Shown: piece after piece, positions 28,258 to 36,528 of the stretch
How the letters are laid out: each line of letters starts with the position of its first letter
Position numbering within the stretch: the stretch's first letter is position 1
Assembly (NCBI GenBank): GCA_937906775.1
Contig: CALCUD010000074.1
Coordinates: 1-47,308 of the forward strand
Reading direction: 5' to 3'
Source of the DNA: an uncultured Clostridia bacterium
Lineage (GTDB): Bacteria > Bacillota > Clostridia > Christensenellales > Aristaeellaceae
Length of the DNA: 47,308 bases
The notes under the pieces: generated by a model
Databases searched by the model: none
The model's input: the letters and a program-made list of their open reading frames with translations, nothing else
What the model was told of the DNA's origin: nothing
Program-made: the position numbers and the translations under genes

Positions 28258-29259
28258 TCAGTTATCGAAAGGCATATTGTTGGGATTGGAACGCATCAGT
28301 TCTTCATCGGGATCCGGAAGAGTGCCGTGTTCGGCCAGCCATGCCTCCCGCTGCCGGGCGACCTGAAGCTGCTTGGTATGCAGATAGGCTACATTGGCTC
28401 CGGAAGCCGGCGCGGTGGAATGGGAGAGACAACGCTTTCCGTCTTCATCGATACGGAACCGGAGCCGGATCAGGATCCGGCCGTGGTTCCTGCATTTGGC
28501 GACAGCCATGTATTTATCGGCACTTTGGGGTATATATTCGCCGTCCAGCGTCATAATCCTTCCGCAGCGCGGACAGACAGGCTTCAATACGGTATCGCTC
28601 TGCATGGCTTCCTGGACGGAATTGAAAACCTCTCCGGGATTTTTGTCCCGCGCGGGGCGGGAATGGATCAGTTTTTTCGGCGTTTGCGTGTATTTCAGGA
28701 CCGCCGCGGGATCCGGAAGCGTTTTGAAAACAAGCGCGGTATAATACGCGTCGTTCAGCGCGTTGTGAAAGGCCATGGATTCATCCGGCTCGATCTGAAG
28801 CAGTTCCATCGCCGATTTGAGGCCGGAACGGTCCTTCAGTTTATGAACATCGCTGAACAGTTTCTGAATATCGCACAGGGGCGCCAGCGGAATATCCCCG
28901 CATTCGAAGAAATCGATGTTCTGCTGCAGAACGCTGACGTCGTCGCATCCCCAGGTCAGCAGAGTATAATCGTTTCCGCACCAGGCGGAAAAACGCTCCA
29001 GCGCTTCCCGGAACGCCGGCGCTCCTGCCAGTTCCTCCGGACCGAGACCGGTCATTTTCCGGATCCGTGGGTGGATCTTGATGTAGTGCGTCGGGGCGAT
29101 CGGAATGGAAATACTGTCTTCAATCTCCAGATCCTCATTCAGTTTGACCGCGCCGATCTGGATCATTTCGAAGATCAGGCGGTCGCCGACTTTTTTGCAG
29201 ACTGCGCTTTGCCAGGACAGGGGCTGATTCCATTCGAGGTCGAGAACAATATACTGCAT
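28258..29259 (-). CDS. DEDD-family 3'-5' exonuclease with C-terminal zinc-ribbon-like motif
   Basis: 333 aa. The exonuclease domain shows motif I YIVLDLEWNQ (Asp7, Glu9), motif II in TWGCDDVSVL, and motif III MAFHNALNDAYYTALVF with His and Asp. This is the DnaQ/KapD-type fold, acting on RNA or DNA ends. After residue 230 there is CPRCGR, one half of a possible zinc ribbon, in a tail of unknown function. It lies 19 bases downstream of the flavoprotein and 16 bases upstream of the kinase. The nucleic-acid target cannot be told from sequence. Confidence 0.85.
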   Translation of the reverse strand: MQYIVLDLEWNQPLSWQSAVCKKVGDRLIFEMIQIGAVKLNEDLEIEDSISIPIAPTHYIKIHPRIRKMTGLGPEELAGAPAFREALERFSAWCGNDYTLLTWGCDDVSVLQQNIDFFECGDIPLAPLCDIQKLFSDVHKLKDRSGLKSAMELLQIEPDESMAFHNALNDAYYTALVFKTLPDPAAVLKYTQTPKKLIHSRPARDKNPGEVFNSVQEAMQSDTVLKPVCPRCGRIMTLDGEYIPQSADKYMAVAKCRNHGRILIRLRFRIDEDGKRCLSHSTAPASGANVAYLHTKQLQVARQREAWLAEHGTLPDPDEELMRSNPNNMPFDN

Positions 29260-29278
29260 GAAAGATCAGAAACTCCTT

Positions 29279-30514
29279 TTATACGCCGCGCCGGGCGGCA
29301 GAATCACCGGCAAGCGCGCCGGTAGAAAATGCGATCTGAAGGTTGTACCCGCCGGTGTGGGCGTCCACATCCAGCAGTTCGCCGGCAAAATAAAGCCCCG
29401 GACAAAGCTTGCTTTCCATCGTGCCCGGATTGACCTCCCGGACGGAAACGCCGCCCCGGGTGACAATGGCTTCGCTGAGCGGGCGCAGCCCTTTGATCGG
29501 GAGTGGAAGCGATTTCAGCGCGTCCAGCAGGGATTCCCGTTGGACGGATGTGATCTGATTGCAGACCAGATCCGGAGAAAGCTGACACAGCGTCGGGAAC
29601 AGTTCCGCCAGCCGGACGGGCAGCAGCGCGGGAAGAACGTTTTTCAGCTGCTTTTTCCCGGCGGCTTCAAAATCCCGCCGGAGACGGGCGTCCAGCTGCT
29701 CCCGGTTCAGCCCGGGCTTCAGATCCAGAGAAAGCGACGCTTCGGAAACGGGATCCGGAAGATGACAGCTGGCTTCCAGGATCAGGGGGCCGGAGTAGCC
29801 GAAATGCGTGAACAGCATTTCACCCAGCTCGCTGTAGAGGACTTTCTTTCCGCGCTTCAGCGTCAGCTCCACATTTTTCAGACTCAGTCCCTGAAGATCC
29901 TTCGGCCAGTCTGAAGCGGATTCCAGCGCGGAAAGAACGGGAACAGCGGGAAGAACGGTATGCCCCGCCTCCGAGGCCAGCCGGTATCCGTCCCCCGTGG
30001 AACCGGTCATCGGATAGCTTTTTCCGCCGGTCGCCGCGATCACCGCGTCGGCGGACAGCGTTTCCCCGTTTTGCAGACGGACTCCCGCGACGCTGCCGTC
30101 CCTGATCACCAGAGAGGATACTTCCGCGTTCAGGCGGATCCGGACGCCGAGAGCACGCAGCAGACCCGTCAGAGTCCGGGTCACATCGCTGGCTTTTTCA
30201 GTGGACGGAAAGACTCTCCGTCCGCGCTGGACGACCGTGGGACATCCGGCGCTTTCCAGCAGAGCGATCATATCCCGGGGTGAAAAGAAGGAAAGGGCGC
30301 TGTACAAAAATCTGGGATTCCGGGGGACCTGCACGAGGAACTCATCCAGCGTGCAATCGTTGGTGACGTTGCACCGGCCTTTTCCGGTGATGTAGATTTT
30401 TTTGCCCAGCTTTTCGTTGTGTTCAAGAAGGGTCACAGCCGCGCCGGCACGGGCGGCGTACAGGGCCGCCATCATCCCGGAGGCGCCGCCGCCGATGATC
30501 AGAATTTCAGCCAT
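29279..30514 (-). CDS. YhiN/HI0933-family FAD-dependent oxidoreductase
   Basis: 411 aa from ATG at 30514, preceded by GGAGG at 9 bases; a longer in-frame extension upstream has no signal. The N-terminal Rossmann motif IIGGGASGMMAALYAARAG binds FAD; KIYITGKGRCNVTND is the family signature, and the C-terminal LYFAGELLDVDAHTGGYNLQIAFSTG closes the FAD site. HI0933-type flavoproteins are widespread and their physiological substrate is not settled. The gene overlaps the end of the RpiR regulator by 8 bases, so the two are translationally coupled. Confidence 0.88.
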   Translation of the reverse strand: MAEILIIGGGASGMMAALYAARAGAAVTLLEHNEKLGKKIYITGKGRCNVTNDCTLDEFLVQVPRNPRFLYSALSFFSPRDMIALLESAGCPTVVQRGRRVFPSTEKASDVTRTLTGLLRALGVRIRLNAEVSSLVIRDGSVAGVRLQNGETLSADAVIAATGGKSYPMTGSTGDGYRLASEAGHTVLPAVPVLSALESASDWPKDLQGLSLKNVELTLKRGKKVLYSELGEMLFTHFGYSGPLILEASCHLPDPVSEASLSLDLKPGLNREQLDARLRRDFEAAGKKQLKNVLPALLPVRLAELFPTLCQLSPDLVCNQITSVQRESLLDALKSLPLPIKGLRPLSEAIVTRGGVSVREVNPGTMESKLCPGLYFAGELLDVDAHTGGYNLQIAFSTGALAGDSAARRGV

Positions 30515-31376
30515 GACGTTCTTCCTCCAGATAAACCTGATAGGTATCCCAGATGCTTTCAAGCTGACGGAAATGCTGTGAAAGCGCGTCTCTTCGGCGC
30601 AGACCGAGAGCGACCAGCAGGGCGTTGATGACGCTGAGCGGAGCGGCCAGCGAATCCACATAGGACGACATATCGGTCCGGGCGGTCAGACAGGCGTCCG
30701 CCGTGCTGCACAGAGGGCTCAGGGGACCGTCCGTCACGGCGACGACCTGCGCGCCCGAATGCCGCGCGAAACGCATGGCTTCCAGCGTACGGGTGGAATA
30801 GCGGGGAAAGGAGATCCCGACGAGAACATCCTTTTCCTTCAGCTGAACGATCTCTTCGAACACATCGGTGGAACCGCTCGAGATCAGATGGACATTATCA
30901 AAGATAAAATGAAGATAATAGCCCAGGAACTGCGCCAGAGGAGCTGCGCTGCGAAGCCCCATCACATAGATGGCATGGGCGTTCAGAAGACGGTCGACAA
31001 CATCGTCGAAAACAGCGGGATCCAATGCTTCAAGGGTGTTGTGAAGATTCTGGATATCGCTTTTCAGGACGGTGGAAAGAACACTGCCCGGTTCCAATTC
31101 GGAGGACATCGCGATCCGCTGATTGGCGGTCAGCCGGTGGGACACCAGTTCCTGCAGACTTCGCTGCATCTGGGGATATCCGTCGTACCCCATCGCAGAA
31201 GCGAAGCGCACAACGGTGCTTTCGCTGACGCCGACGGCTTTTCCGAGACGTTCCGCCGTCATGAATACGGCTTTGTCGTAGTGGGTCGTGATATAGTCGG
31301 CGATTTTCCGGTGACTTTTGCTCAGCCGCTTGCCCGAATGGTTCAGGCTGGCGACCAGATCCTGATTTTCCTGCAT
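30507..31376 (-). CDS. MurR/RpiR-family transcriptional regulator
   Basis: 289 aa from ATG at 31376 (upstream AGAGGGG at 9 bases). The N-terminal HTH_6 domain (about residues 1-77) reads LSKSHRKIADYI, then AERLGKAVGVSESTVVRFASAMGYDGYPQM. The C-terminal SIS domain (about 120-260) contains YVMGLRSAAPLAQFLGYYLHF and KDVLVGISFPRYSTRTLEAM and should sense a phosphosugar. It is first in the operon with the flavoprotein, exonuclease and kinase, and is divergent from the amino-acid ABC transporter, so it may control either side. An inverted repeat CAAAC-n5-GTTTG overlaps its own promoter. Confidence 0.88.
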   Translation of the reverse strand: MQENQDLVASLNHSGKRLSKSHRKIADYITTHYDKAVFMTAERLGKAVGVSESTVVRFASAMGYDGYPQMQRSLQELVSHRLTANQRIAMSSELEPGSVLSTVLKSDIQNLHNTLEALDPAVFDDVVDRLLNAHAIYVMGLRSAAPLAQFLGYYLHFIFDNVHLISSGSTDVFEEIVQLKEKDVLVGISFPRYSTRTLEAMRFARHSGAQVVAVTDGPLSPLCSTADACLTARTDMSSYVDSLAAPLSVINALLVALGLRRRDALSQHFRQLESIWDTYQVYLEEERHG

Positions 31377-31414
31377 GACCGGAAACCCCTCTCCTTCATA
31401 AAATCCCAACTTCC

Positions 31415-31443
31415 AGTATATCGCAAACTGACGGTTTGAACAA
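31415..31443 (-). promoter_or_regulatory. possible rpiR promoter with inverted repeat
   Basis: TATACT (31415-31420) lies 17 bases from TTGTTC (31438-31443) on the minus strand; the -35 is poor. The spacer holds CAAAC-TGACG-GTTTG (31424-31438), a candidate autoregulatory operator. Confidence 0.45.
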
Positions 31444-31513
31444 TACAAATCATGCCGGTGAAACGATTTATCCGGGGCGGAAAAAAACGGGACAGTGATT
31501 TTGGGAAAAACGC

Positions 31514-31542
31514 TTGACTTTAGCTCGATAAAGTGGTAATGT
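31514..31542 (+). promoter_or_regulatory. promoter of the amino-acid ABC transporter operon
   Basis: TTGACT and TAATGT with a 17-base spacer, 54 bases before the binding-protein start. It is divergent from rpiR, with about 70 bases between the two -35 hexamers. Confidence 0.7.
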
Positions 31543-31596
31543 ACGGATGTATCAAAGAGACAGACCCCGATGAGGGTCCGAGGAGGATTGTTTTTT

Positions 31597-32370
31597 ATGA
31601 AGAAACTGCTTGCTCTGGTTCTGGCCCTGACAATGATGCTGACGGCCGCCGCCGCGCTGGCGGATACCTTTACGATGGGAATCGACCCGGAATATCCGCC
31701 CTTCAGCTATCTGGACGACAACGGCGAATATACCGGCTTTGACGTCGAGATCTGCAAGGCTGCCTGTGAAAAGCTGGGTCTGGATTTCCAGGTTTTCGGT
31801 GTCAACTGGGACGAGAAACTGGTCCAGCTGGACGCCGGCGAATGTGACTGCGTCTGGTCCGGCATGACCATTCTGGATTCCATGAAGGAAGCCGGCTATG
31901 TGCTTTCCGCGCCTTATTATGACAATACGCAGGTTCTGGTCGTGAAGGCGGACAGCGGGATCGCTTCCTCCGCGGATCTGGCCGGTAAGTTTGTCGCGGT
32001 TCAGCTGGGTACTTCCGGCGAAGCGCTGCTGAACGGCGATCTGGCGGATCTGACCGCGGGCTTCGGCCAGCTGGTGACCTGCAACAGCTTCCTGAACTGC
32101 TTCACGGAGCTGGAAGGCAACGCCGCCGATGCCGTGTTCGTTGATCTGCCTGTCGCGGCTGCTTATGTCGGAGACCGTACGGACCTGGTGATCCTGAACG
32201 AGAACCTGGGTGCCGAACAGTACGGCATCGCTTTCCGCAGCACCGACAGCGATCTGTGCGCGAAGATCGAAGGCGCGGTGGCGGAACTGGTTGCCGACGG
32301 CACTTATGCCGCGATCGCCGAAAAATATCCGGATATCGTGAATAATCTGCTTTTCCTGAACGCTCAGTAA
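31597..32370 (+). CDS. polar amino-acid ABC transporter, substrate-binding protein
   Basis: 257 aa starting at 31597, with GAGGAGG 10 bases upstream. The signal peptide (MKKLLALVLALTMMLTAAAALA) has no lipobox cysteine, unusual for a Gram-positive binding protein, which is normally a lipoprotein; retention must occur otherwise or it is released. The mature part is a family-3 solute-binding fold: FTMGIDPEYPPFSYLDDNGEYTGFDVEICKA, CDCVWSGMTI and VFVDLPVAAAYV are characteristic. Substrate is a polar amino acid or small amine; the exact ligand is not predictable. It is first in an operon with permease, ATPase and a racemase. Confidence 0.92.
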   Translation: MKKLLALVLALTMMLTAAAALADTFTMGIDPEYPPFSYLDDNGEYTGFDVEICKAACEKLGLDFQVFGVNWDEKLVQLDAGECDCVWSGMTILDSMKEAGYVLSAPYYDNTQVLVVKADSGIASSADLAGKFVAVQLGTSGEALLNGDLADLTAGFGQLVTCNSFLNCFTELEGNAADAVFVDLPVAAAYVGDRTDLVILNENLGAEQYGIAFRSTDSDLCAKIEGAVAELVADGTYAAIAEKYPDIVNNLLFLNAQ

Positions 32371-32391
32371 TCTGTAGGCTCAACGGTCAGC

Positions 32392-32416
32392 CCCGGAGGC
32401 CCTGCCGGCCTCCGGG
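32392..32416 (+). terminator. intercistronic hairpin after the binding-protein gene
   Basis: CCCGGAGGCC and GGCCTCCGGG form a perfect 10-bp stem with a 5-base loop, followed only by ACTTTATG. Such hairpins after binding-protein genes usually protect that part of the mRNA or cause partial termination, keeping binding protein in excess over permease. Confidence 0.65.
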
Positions 32417-32442
32417 ACTTTATGTGATAAAGGGGTCTGGTC

Positions 32443-33090
32443 ATGACAATCTGGACGATGGTAATCAAAATGAGCGAAGGCCTGGGGAAGACCTGCGCTA
32501 TTTTCTTTCTGACTCTGATTTTTTCTCTGCCGCTGGGAATGCTGGTCGCTCTGGCGCGGATGAGCAAAAACCGGATTTTGTCAGGGATTACCCGCGCGGT
32601 GATCTCGGTCCTTCGCGGTACGCCGCTGATGCTGCAGCTGCTGGCGGTGACTTACGGGCCCTATTATCTGTTCGGCCTGTCCGTTTCCAGGAATAAACTT
32701 ATTCCTGTCGTGATCGCCTTTGCGATCAACTACGCGGCATATTTCGCGGAAATCTACCGGGGCGGGATTGAATCCATGCCGAAGGGTCAGTACGAAGCTG
32801 CCGAGGTTCTCGGATATACAAAGGTACAGACTTTTTTACGGATCATTCTTCCGCAGGTGATCAAACGGATCCTGCCGAGTATCACCAACGAGGTGGTTAC
32901 CCTTGTGAAGGATACCTCCATGGCTTTCACGGTCTCCTATCAGGAGATGTTTACCATCGGCAAGCAGATCGCGAATTCCCAGACGAGCTTTATCCCGTTT
33001 ATCGTCGCGGGCGTGTTCTATTTCGTATTCAACGCGATCGTGGATTTCATCATGGGACGCGTCGAAAAATCCATGAATTATTATAAGTAA
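32443..33090 (+). CDS. polar amino-acid ABC transporter, permease
   Basis: 215 aa, a HisM/GlnP-type membrane subunit. It has about five transmembrane segments, starting with CAIFFLTLIFSLPLGMLVAL. The conserved cytoplasmic EAA loop reads YEAAEVLGYTKVQTFLRIILPQ, which docks onto the ATPase. The N-terminal LRGTPLMLQL motif is typical of the polar amino-acid family. One permease with one ATPase implies a homodimeric importer. It is 72 bases after the binding protein and 16 bases before the ATPase. Confidence 0.93.
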   Translation: MTIWTMVIKMSEGLGKTCAIFFLTLIFSLPLGMLVALARMSKNRILSGITRAVISVLRGTPLMLQLLAVTYGPYYLFGLSVSRNKLIPVVIAFAINYAAYFAEIYRGGIESMPKGQYEAAEVLGYTKVQTFLRIILPQVIKRILPSITNEVVTLVKDTSMAFTVSYQEMFTIGKQIANSQTSFIPFIVAGVFYFVFNAIVDFIMGRVEKSMNYYK

Positions 33091-33106
33091 GGAGAGGTGA
33101 GAGATC

Positions 33107-33871
33107 ATGTCCAGACTGCTTGAAATCAATCACTGCCGGAAACAGTTCGGCGATAATACCGTTCTGACTGATCTGAGCCTTTCCGTCGAGGAAGGAACGG
33201 TCCTGTCCGTGATCGGTCCCAGCGGAAGCGGAAAGTCCACGCTGCTCCGCTGCGCGACTCTCCTTGAGACCATGGACGGGGGAGATCTGATCTATGACGG
33301 CGTGTATGCCGTCCGGGATGAGGGCGGACGCGCTGTTTATGCGCCTCCGAAGGAACTTCAGAACATCCGGAACAAATTCGGACTGGTGTTTCAGAATTTC
33401 AATCTGTTTCCCCATTACTCCGTTCTGAAAAATGTCATGGAAGCGCCTGTGCTCGTCCAGAAACGGCAGCGCGCCGAGGTGGAGCAGGAAGCCAGAGCGC
33501 TGCTGGAGCAGATGGGCCTTTCCGACAAAGCGGACGCTTATCCGTGCCAGCTTTCCGGAGGTCAGCAGCAGCGGGTATCCATCGCGCGGGCGCTTGCCAT
33601 GAATCCGCGGATCCTCTTCTTTGACGAGCCGACTTCGGCGCTTGATCCGGAACTGACGGGAGAGATCCTGCGGGTCATCCGGAAACTGGCTGAAAAAAAG
33701 ATGACCATGGTCATCGTAACGCACGAAATGAGCTTTGCCAGAGACGTATCCGACCGGGTGATCTTTATGGACGGCGGGGTCATTGTGGAACAGGGGGATC
33801 CCCGGGATGTGATCGATCATCCGAGCCAGGAAAGAACGATTCAGTTCCTGAGGAGAATGCAGGAAAAATGA
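33107..33871 (+). CDS. polar amino-acid ABC transporter, ATP-binding protein
   Basis: 254 aa, GlnQ-type ATPase. Walker A is GPSGSGKST, the Q-loop is in LVFQNFNLFPHYSVLKNV, the signature is LSGGQQQRV, Walker B is ILFFDEPTSALD, and the switch histidine is in VIVTHEMSFA. About 20 extra residues (DGVYAVRDEGGRAVYAPPKE) lie between the core strands where GlnQ proteins are usually shorter. The start has GGAGAGG in front. Its stop overlaps the racemase start as ATGA, tying the transporter and racemase together. Confidence 0.95.
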   Translation: MSRLLEINHCRKQFGDNTVLTDLSLSVEEGTVLSVIGPSGSGKSTLLRCATLLETMDGGDLIYDGVYAVRDEGGRAVYAPPKELQNIRNKFGLVFQNFNLFPHYSVLKNVMEAPVLVQKRQRAEVEQEARALLEQMGLSDKADAYPCQLSGGQQQRVSIARALAMNPRILFFDEPTSALDPELTGEILRVIRKLAEKKMTMVIVTHEMSFARDVSDRVIFMDGGVIVEQGDPRDVIDHPSQERTIQFLRRMQEK

Positions 33872-34638
33872 CGGATTACCGATATGTGACCCTGGATCCT
33901 ACCGGAAACCTGACGACACTGGTCCTGGACCCGGTCCCGCCGGAGGAAAGGCCGGAGGTGACCGCGTCCCTGCTTCCTTCCTGTGAGCAGGTGGGGTATC
34001 TGGTTCCGCCTCTTTCGTCCGGTTCCGCCGCACGTCTGGAGATGATGGGCGGCGAGTTCTGCGCCAACGCGACGATGGCGACAGCCTGCTGGATTGCCGG
34101 AGAATCGGGGATCCGCCCCGAAGAAACGCGGAGGCTGAAACTCGAAGTGACCGGCGCGAAAGAACCGCTGACCTGCACCGTCCGGCTTCTGACGGACGGA
34201 TACGAGGGTACGGTCGAAATGCCGGCTGCTTGTGAATTCTTTTCCTTCACCGCGGACGGGTACGATCTGCGGGGCATACGGCTGGACGGAATCGCGCATC
34301 TGGTTTTTCCGGGTTCGCTTCCATGCGAGGAGGCAGAGCGCATACTCCGGCAAAGCGTATCCGAACTTCCGGACGACGCGGTGGGTCTGCTCCAATGGGA
34401 CGGGAGATTTATGCGGCCGCTGGTATATGTCCGGACGACCGGATCCTGCGTCTGGGAAACCGGATGCGGGAGCGGCAGCACAGCCATCGGACTCCTGCGT
34501 GCCCGCGAGACGGACGGGCAGGTGACGGAGACCGAGGTCCTCCAGCCGGGAGGGACCCTGCTTGTTCGGGTCCAAAGGAACGGAACAGTTACCCTGACAG
34601 GGAAGGTCCGGTTATCACAGTCTGAACGGGACGGATGA
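33868..34638 (+). CDS. DapF-fold amino-acid racemase/epimerase
   Basis: 256 aa with the two-lobed diaminopimelate-epimerase fold. Both catalytic cysteines are present: Cys65 in MMGGEFCANATMATA and Cys200 in ETGCGSGSTAIG, so it should be an active PLP-independent racemase. It differs from true DapF: the N-terminal substrate loop is DPTGNLTTL rather than the DapF GNDF type, and the protein is slightly shorter, resembling the histidine-racemase branch (CntK-like). It overlaps the ABC ATPase by 4 bases and ends at a terminator. It probably racemises the imported amino acid or makes a D-amino acid for a further product; no opine synthase is visible. Specificity is inference. Confidence 0.75.
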   Translation: MTDYRYVTLDPTGNLTTLVLDPVPPEERPEVTASLLPSCEQVGYLVPPLSSGSAARLEMMGGEFCANATMATACWIAGESGIRPEETRRLKLEVTGAKEPLTCTVRLLTDGYEGTVEMPAACEFFSFTADGYDLRGIRLDGIAHLVFPGSLPCEEAERILRQSVSELPDDAVGLLQWDGRFMRPLVYVRTTGSCVWETGCGSGSTAIGLLRARETDGQVTETEVLQPGGTLLVRVQRNGTVTLTGKVRLSQSERDG

Positions 34639-34639
34639 G

Positions 34640-34665
34640 CGCAGTTGCGGCTGCGTTCTTTTTTT
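34640..34665 (+). terminator. terminator of the ABC transporter-racemase operon
   Basis: A short stem CGCAG/CTGCG with a 6-base loop, immediately after the racemase stop, followed by TTCTTTTTTT. The stem is short but the U-tract is strong. Confidence 0.65.
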
Positions 34666-34732
34666 GTGAAAATATTGCAGAATTATTAATTCCGAGCACA
34701 ATTGTATCAAATAATTAAATGTACAGTTGCTT

Positions 34733-34762
34733 TTGATATAGTACATAATGTAGTGGTATAAG
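34733..34762 (+). promoter_or_regulatory. promoter of the Cna-B wall-protein gene
   Basis: TTGATA and TATAAG with an 18-base spacer in an AT-rich stretch that contrasts with the surrounding GC-rich DNA, 80 bases before the ATG. Confidence 0.55.
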
Positions 34763-34842
34763 TATACGTATGCCCGCACAGCACCACAAGAAGTTGAAAA
34801 CTGACGGAAGTCAGCCATTGGTAAAATCAGGAGGTCACCGTT

Positions 34843-35288
34843 ATGAAAAATCCGGCCGGGAAGACGAATTTGCTGAAACAGATCTGCATGATGCTGGTTT
34901 TGCTGCTGTGGAAGGAATGACCGATAAAGATCCGAAACCGCCCATTACCCTGACGCTGTACTGTAACGATGAAGCGACCGGCCGGAAGCCTTCCGGACCG
35001 GACAAGAACGGATGGTATACCTGGAACAATCTGCCGAGGACCCGGAACGGGGAGAATGCTGTCTATTATGTTGTTGAAGAACCGGTGAAGGGCATGAGGA
35101 CAACATATGCCAATACAGCACCGCATGAGGATGCGGATGACCGGGTCTATAACGGAGGAACCATCACCAATGCCTGCCCCCCGAAGACGGGAGACGGCGC
35201 GCGTCCGATCCTGTGGCTGCTGACGGGTCTGCTTGCACTGGGACTGAGCCTGGTTGCGGTACACGGTCTGAAAAAGAAGAATGAGTAA
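34843..35288 (+). pseudogene. frameshifted small Cna-B-domain wall-anchored protein
   Basis: The ATG at 34843, with CAGGAGG 7 bases upstream, opens a signal-like start (MKNPAGKTNLLKQICMMLV) that stops at 34920. The other frame carries a single Cna-B-type domain: DPKPPITLTLYCND, GWYTWNNLPRT, AVYYVVEEPVKGMRTTYAN and GTITNACPPKTGD, followed by a hydrophobic anchor and the tail GLKKKNE. Adding one T to the T4 run at 34898-34901 joins the two parts into a continuous protein of about 148 residues. Even repaired it would have only one Cna-B unit, so it may also be the fusion of both ends of a longer pilin-like protein after an internal deletion. CPPKTGD replaces LPXTG as sorting motif. Confidence 0.65.
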
Positions 35289-35289
35289 T

Positions 35290-35331
35290 AAACGGCAGAA
35301 GGCGTTCCATTGGGAACGCCTTCTGCCGTTT
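35290..35331. terminator. strong bidirectional terminator
   Basis: A perfect 19-bp stem, AAACGGCAGAAGGCGTTCC with its exact complement, and an ATTG loop. A- and T-ends on both sides allow use in either direction between the convergent Cna-B gene and ABC permease gene. Confidence 0.9.
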
Positions 35332-35424
35332 ATCGTATTCATTCATGTGCGGATCCCGGCCGGCTATGCCGGAAACTGCAATCTGCTTCCGGCACAGCGG
35401 TCCGGAACAGTGACGGACGCGCGG

Positions 35425-36528
35425 CTATCTTTTATCGCGGTCAATAAATTCCAGAAGGAAGATCGCGATCGCGGCGTAGAGGAAGGCCCACCCGATCAGC
35501 GGGAACCAGTTATTCCATACGTTTTCTCTGGTCCTGTTGTAATCCGGCCTCCGGGAGGAGACGGACGTTCTTTCCTGCACGGCTTTCCGCACGTCGTCCC
35601 GGCCAAGTTTGTCCAGGACATCCCCGATCCGGAAGGAATAATGGAGATCCTGTTCGACTACGTCTTTCAGCAGCGGATTTTCAGTGAACCCGTTCATGAT
35701 TTCGGTCAGAGATTCCGGATCCTGCTGATCCGCCGATACGGTTCCGGTGCCTAACAGGCCGGCAAGTTCGCCGAGTTTCACGGTCCCCTCAACGGTTTCG
35801 TTCTGCATCCCTTCCAGCGCGGTCCATCCGGCTTTCATGGGCAGATTGTTGTAATCCGCCTGGACGCAGATCGCATTCATTCCGAAACGGGACAGAGTCA
35901 GGCCGGATAATCCTTGCGCCCATTGGGGCAGAGAGAAAAATCCGCCGGAAAAAACGAGCTGGAAAATCAGCAGGAACGGCATGACCGTCATGGCGGCTGT
36001 GGTGGAACGGGCAACCGCGGAGATCAGCATGGAAAGCATATCGGAGGCATAGGTGACCAGAAAAATGGAAACGCCGATTTCGATCAGCATGGAGGAAGTC
36101 ATGAATCCTTCATCCGGAAATCTGACTCCGCATATCCTGCAAACAAAGACGGTCAGGGCGGACTGTGCCAGGCACAGGACCGCCTGATAGATCATGCAGG
36201 CGATTACATAGGATGAAATATGCATCCCGGAGCGATGCTCACGCTTGACGATCCCGCGCTCGCGGCAGATCACCTGAATGGCGTTGAAACAGCCGTTCCA
36301 GATGCCGACGCAGGTCAGCGCAAAGGCGCCCATCAGGGTCCCTTCCATATTGACGAACATATTCCGCCGGATCACCATGGACACCAGGGCCGCGATGACA
36401 GCGGCCATAGGGAGCATTTTCCAGTCGTTCATATAGATGAAGCCGCGGAAACGCTTTCCAAGCCAGATCGGGATCTGGGCAATTCTGGAGCGATGACGCA
36501 GACGGACGCGAGCTGTCTTTTTACGCAT
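35425..36528 (-). CDS. ABC-2 type permease of an ABCG-like exporter
   Basis: 367 aa from ATG at 36528; the longer in-frame extension upstream is a shadow of the ATPase gene. The start overlaps the ATPase stop by 8 bases. It has an N-terminal basic stretch, about six transmembrane segments (for example MLPMAAVIAALVSMVIRR and VMPFLLIFQLVFSGGFFSLPQWAQGL, the last typical of ABC2 membrane domains), a roughly 120-residue external or lumenal part before the last helix, and a final helix near WFPLIGWAFLYAAIAIFLLEF. It forms the membrane half of an exporter with the neighbouring ATPase. Substrate unknown. Confidence 0.8.
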   Translation of the reverse strand: MRKKTARVRLRHRSRIAQIPIWLGKRFRGFIYMNDWKMLPMAAVIAALVSMVIRRNMFVNMEGTLMGAFALTCVGIWNGCFNAIQVICRERGIVKREHRSGMHISSYVIACMIYQAVLCLAQSALTVFVCRICGVRFPDEGFMTSSMLIEIGVSIFLVTYASDMLSMLISAVARSTTAAMTVMPFLLIFQLVFSGGFFSLPQWAQGLSGLTLSRFGMNAICVQADYNNLPMKAGWTALEGMQNETVEGTVKLGELAGLLGTGTVSADQQDPESLTEIMNGFTENPLLKDVVEQDLHYSFRIGDVLDKLGRDDVRKAVQERTSVSSRRPDYNRTRENVWNNWFPLIGWAFLYAAIAIFLLEFIDRDKR

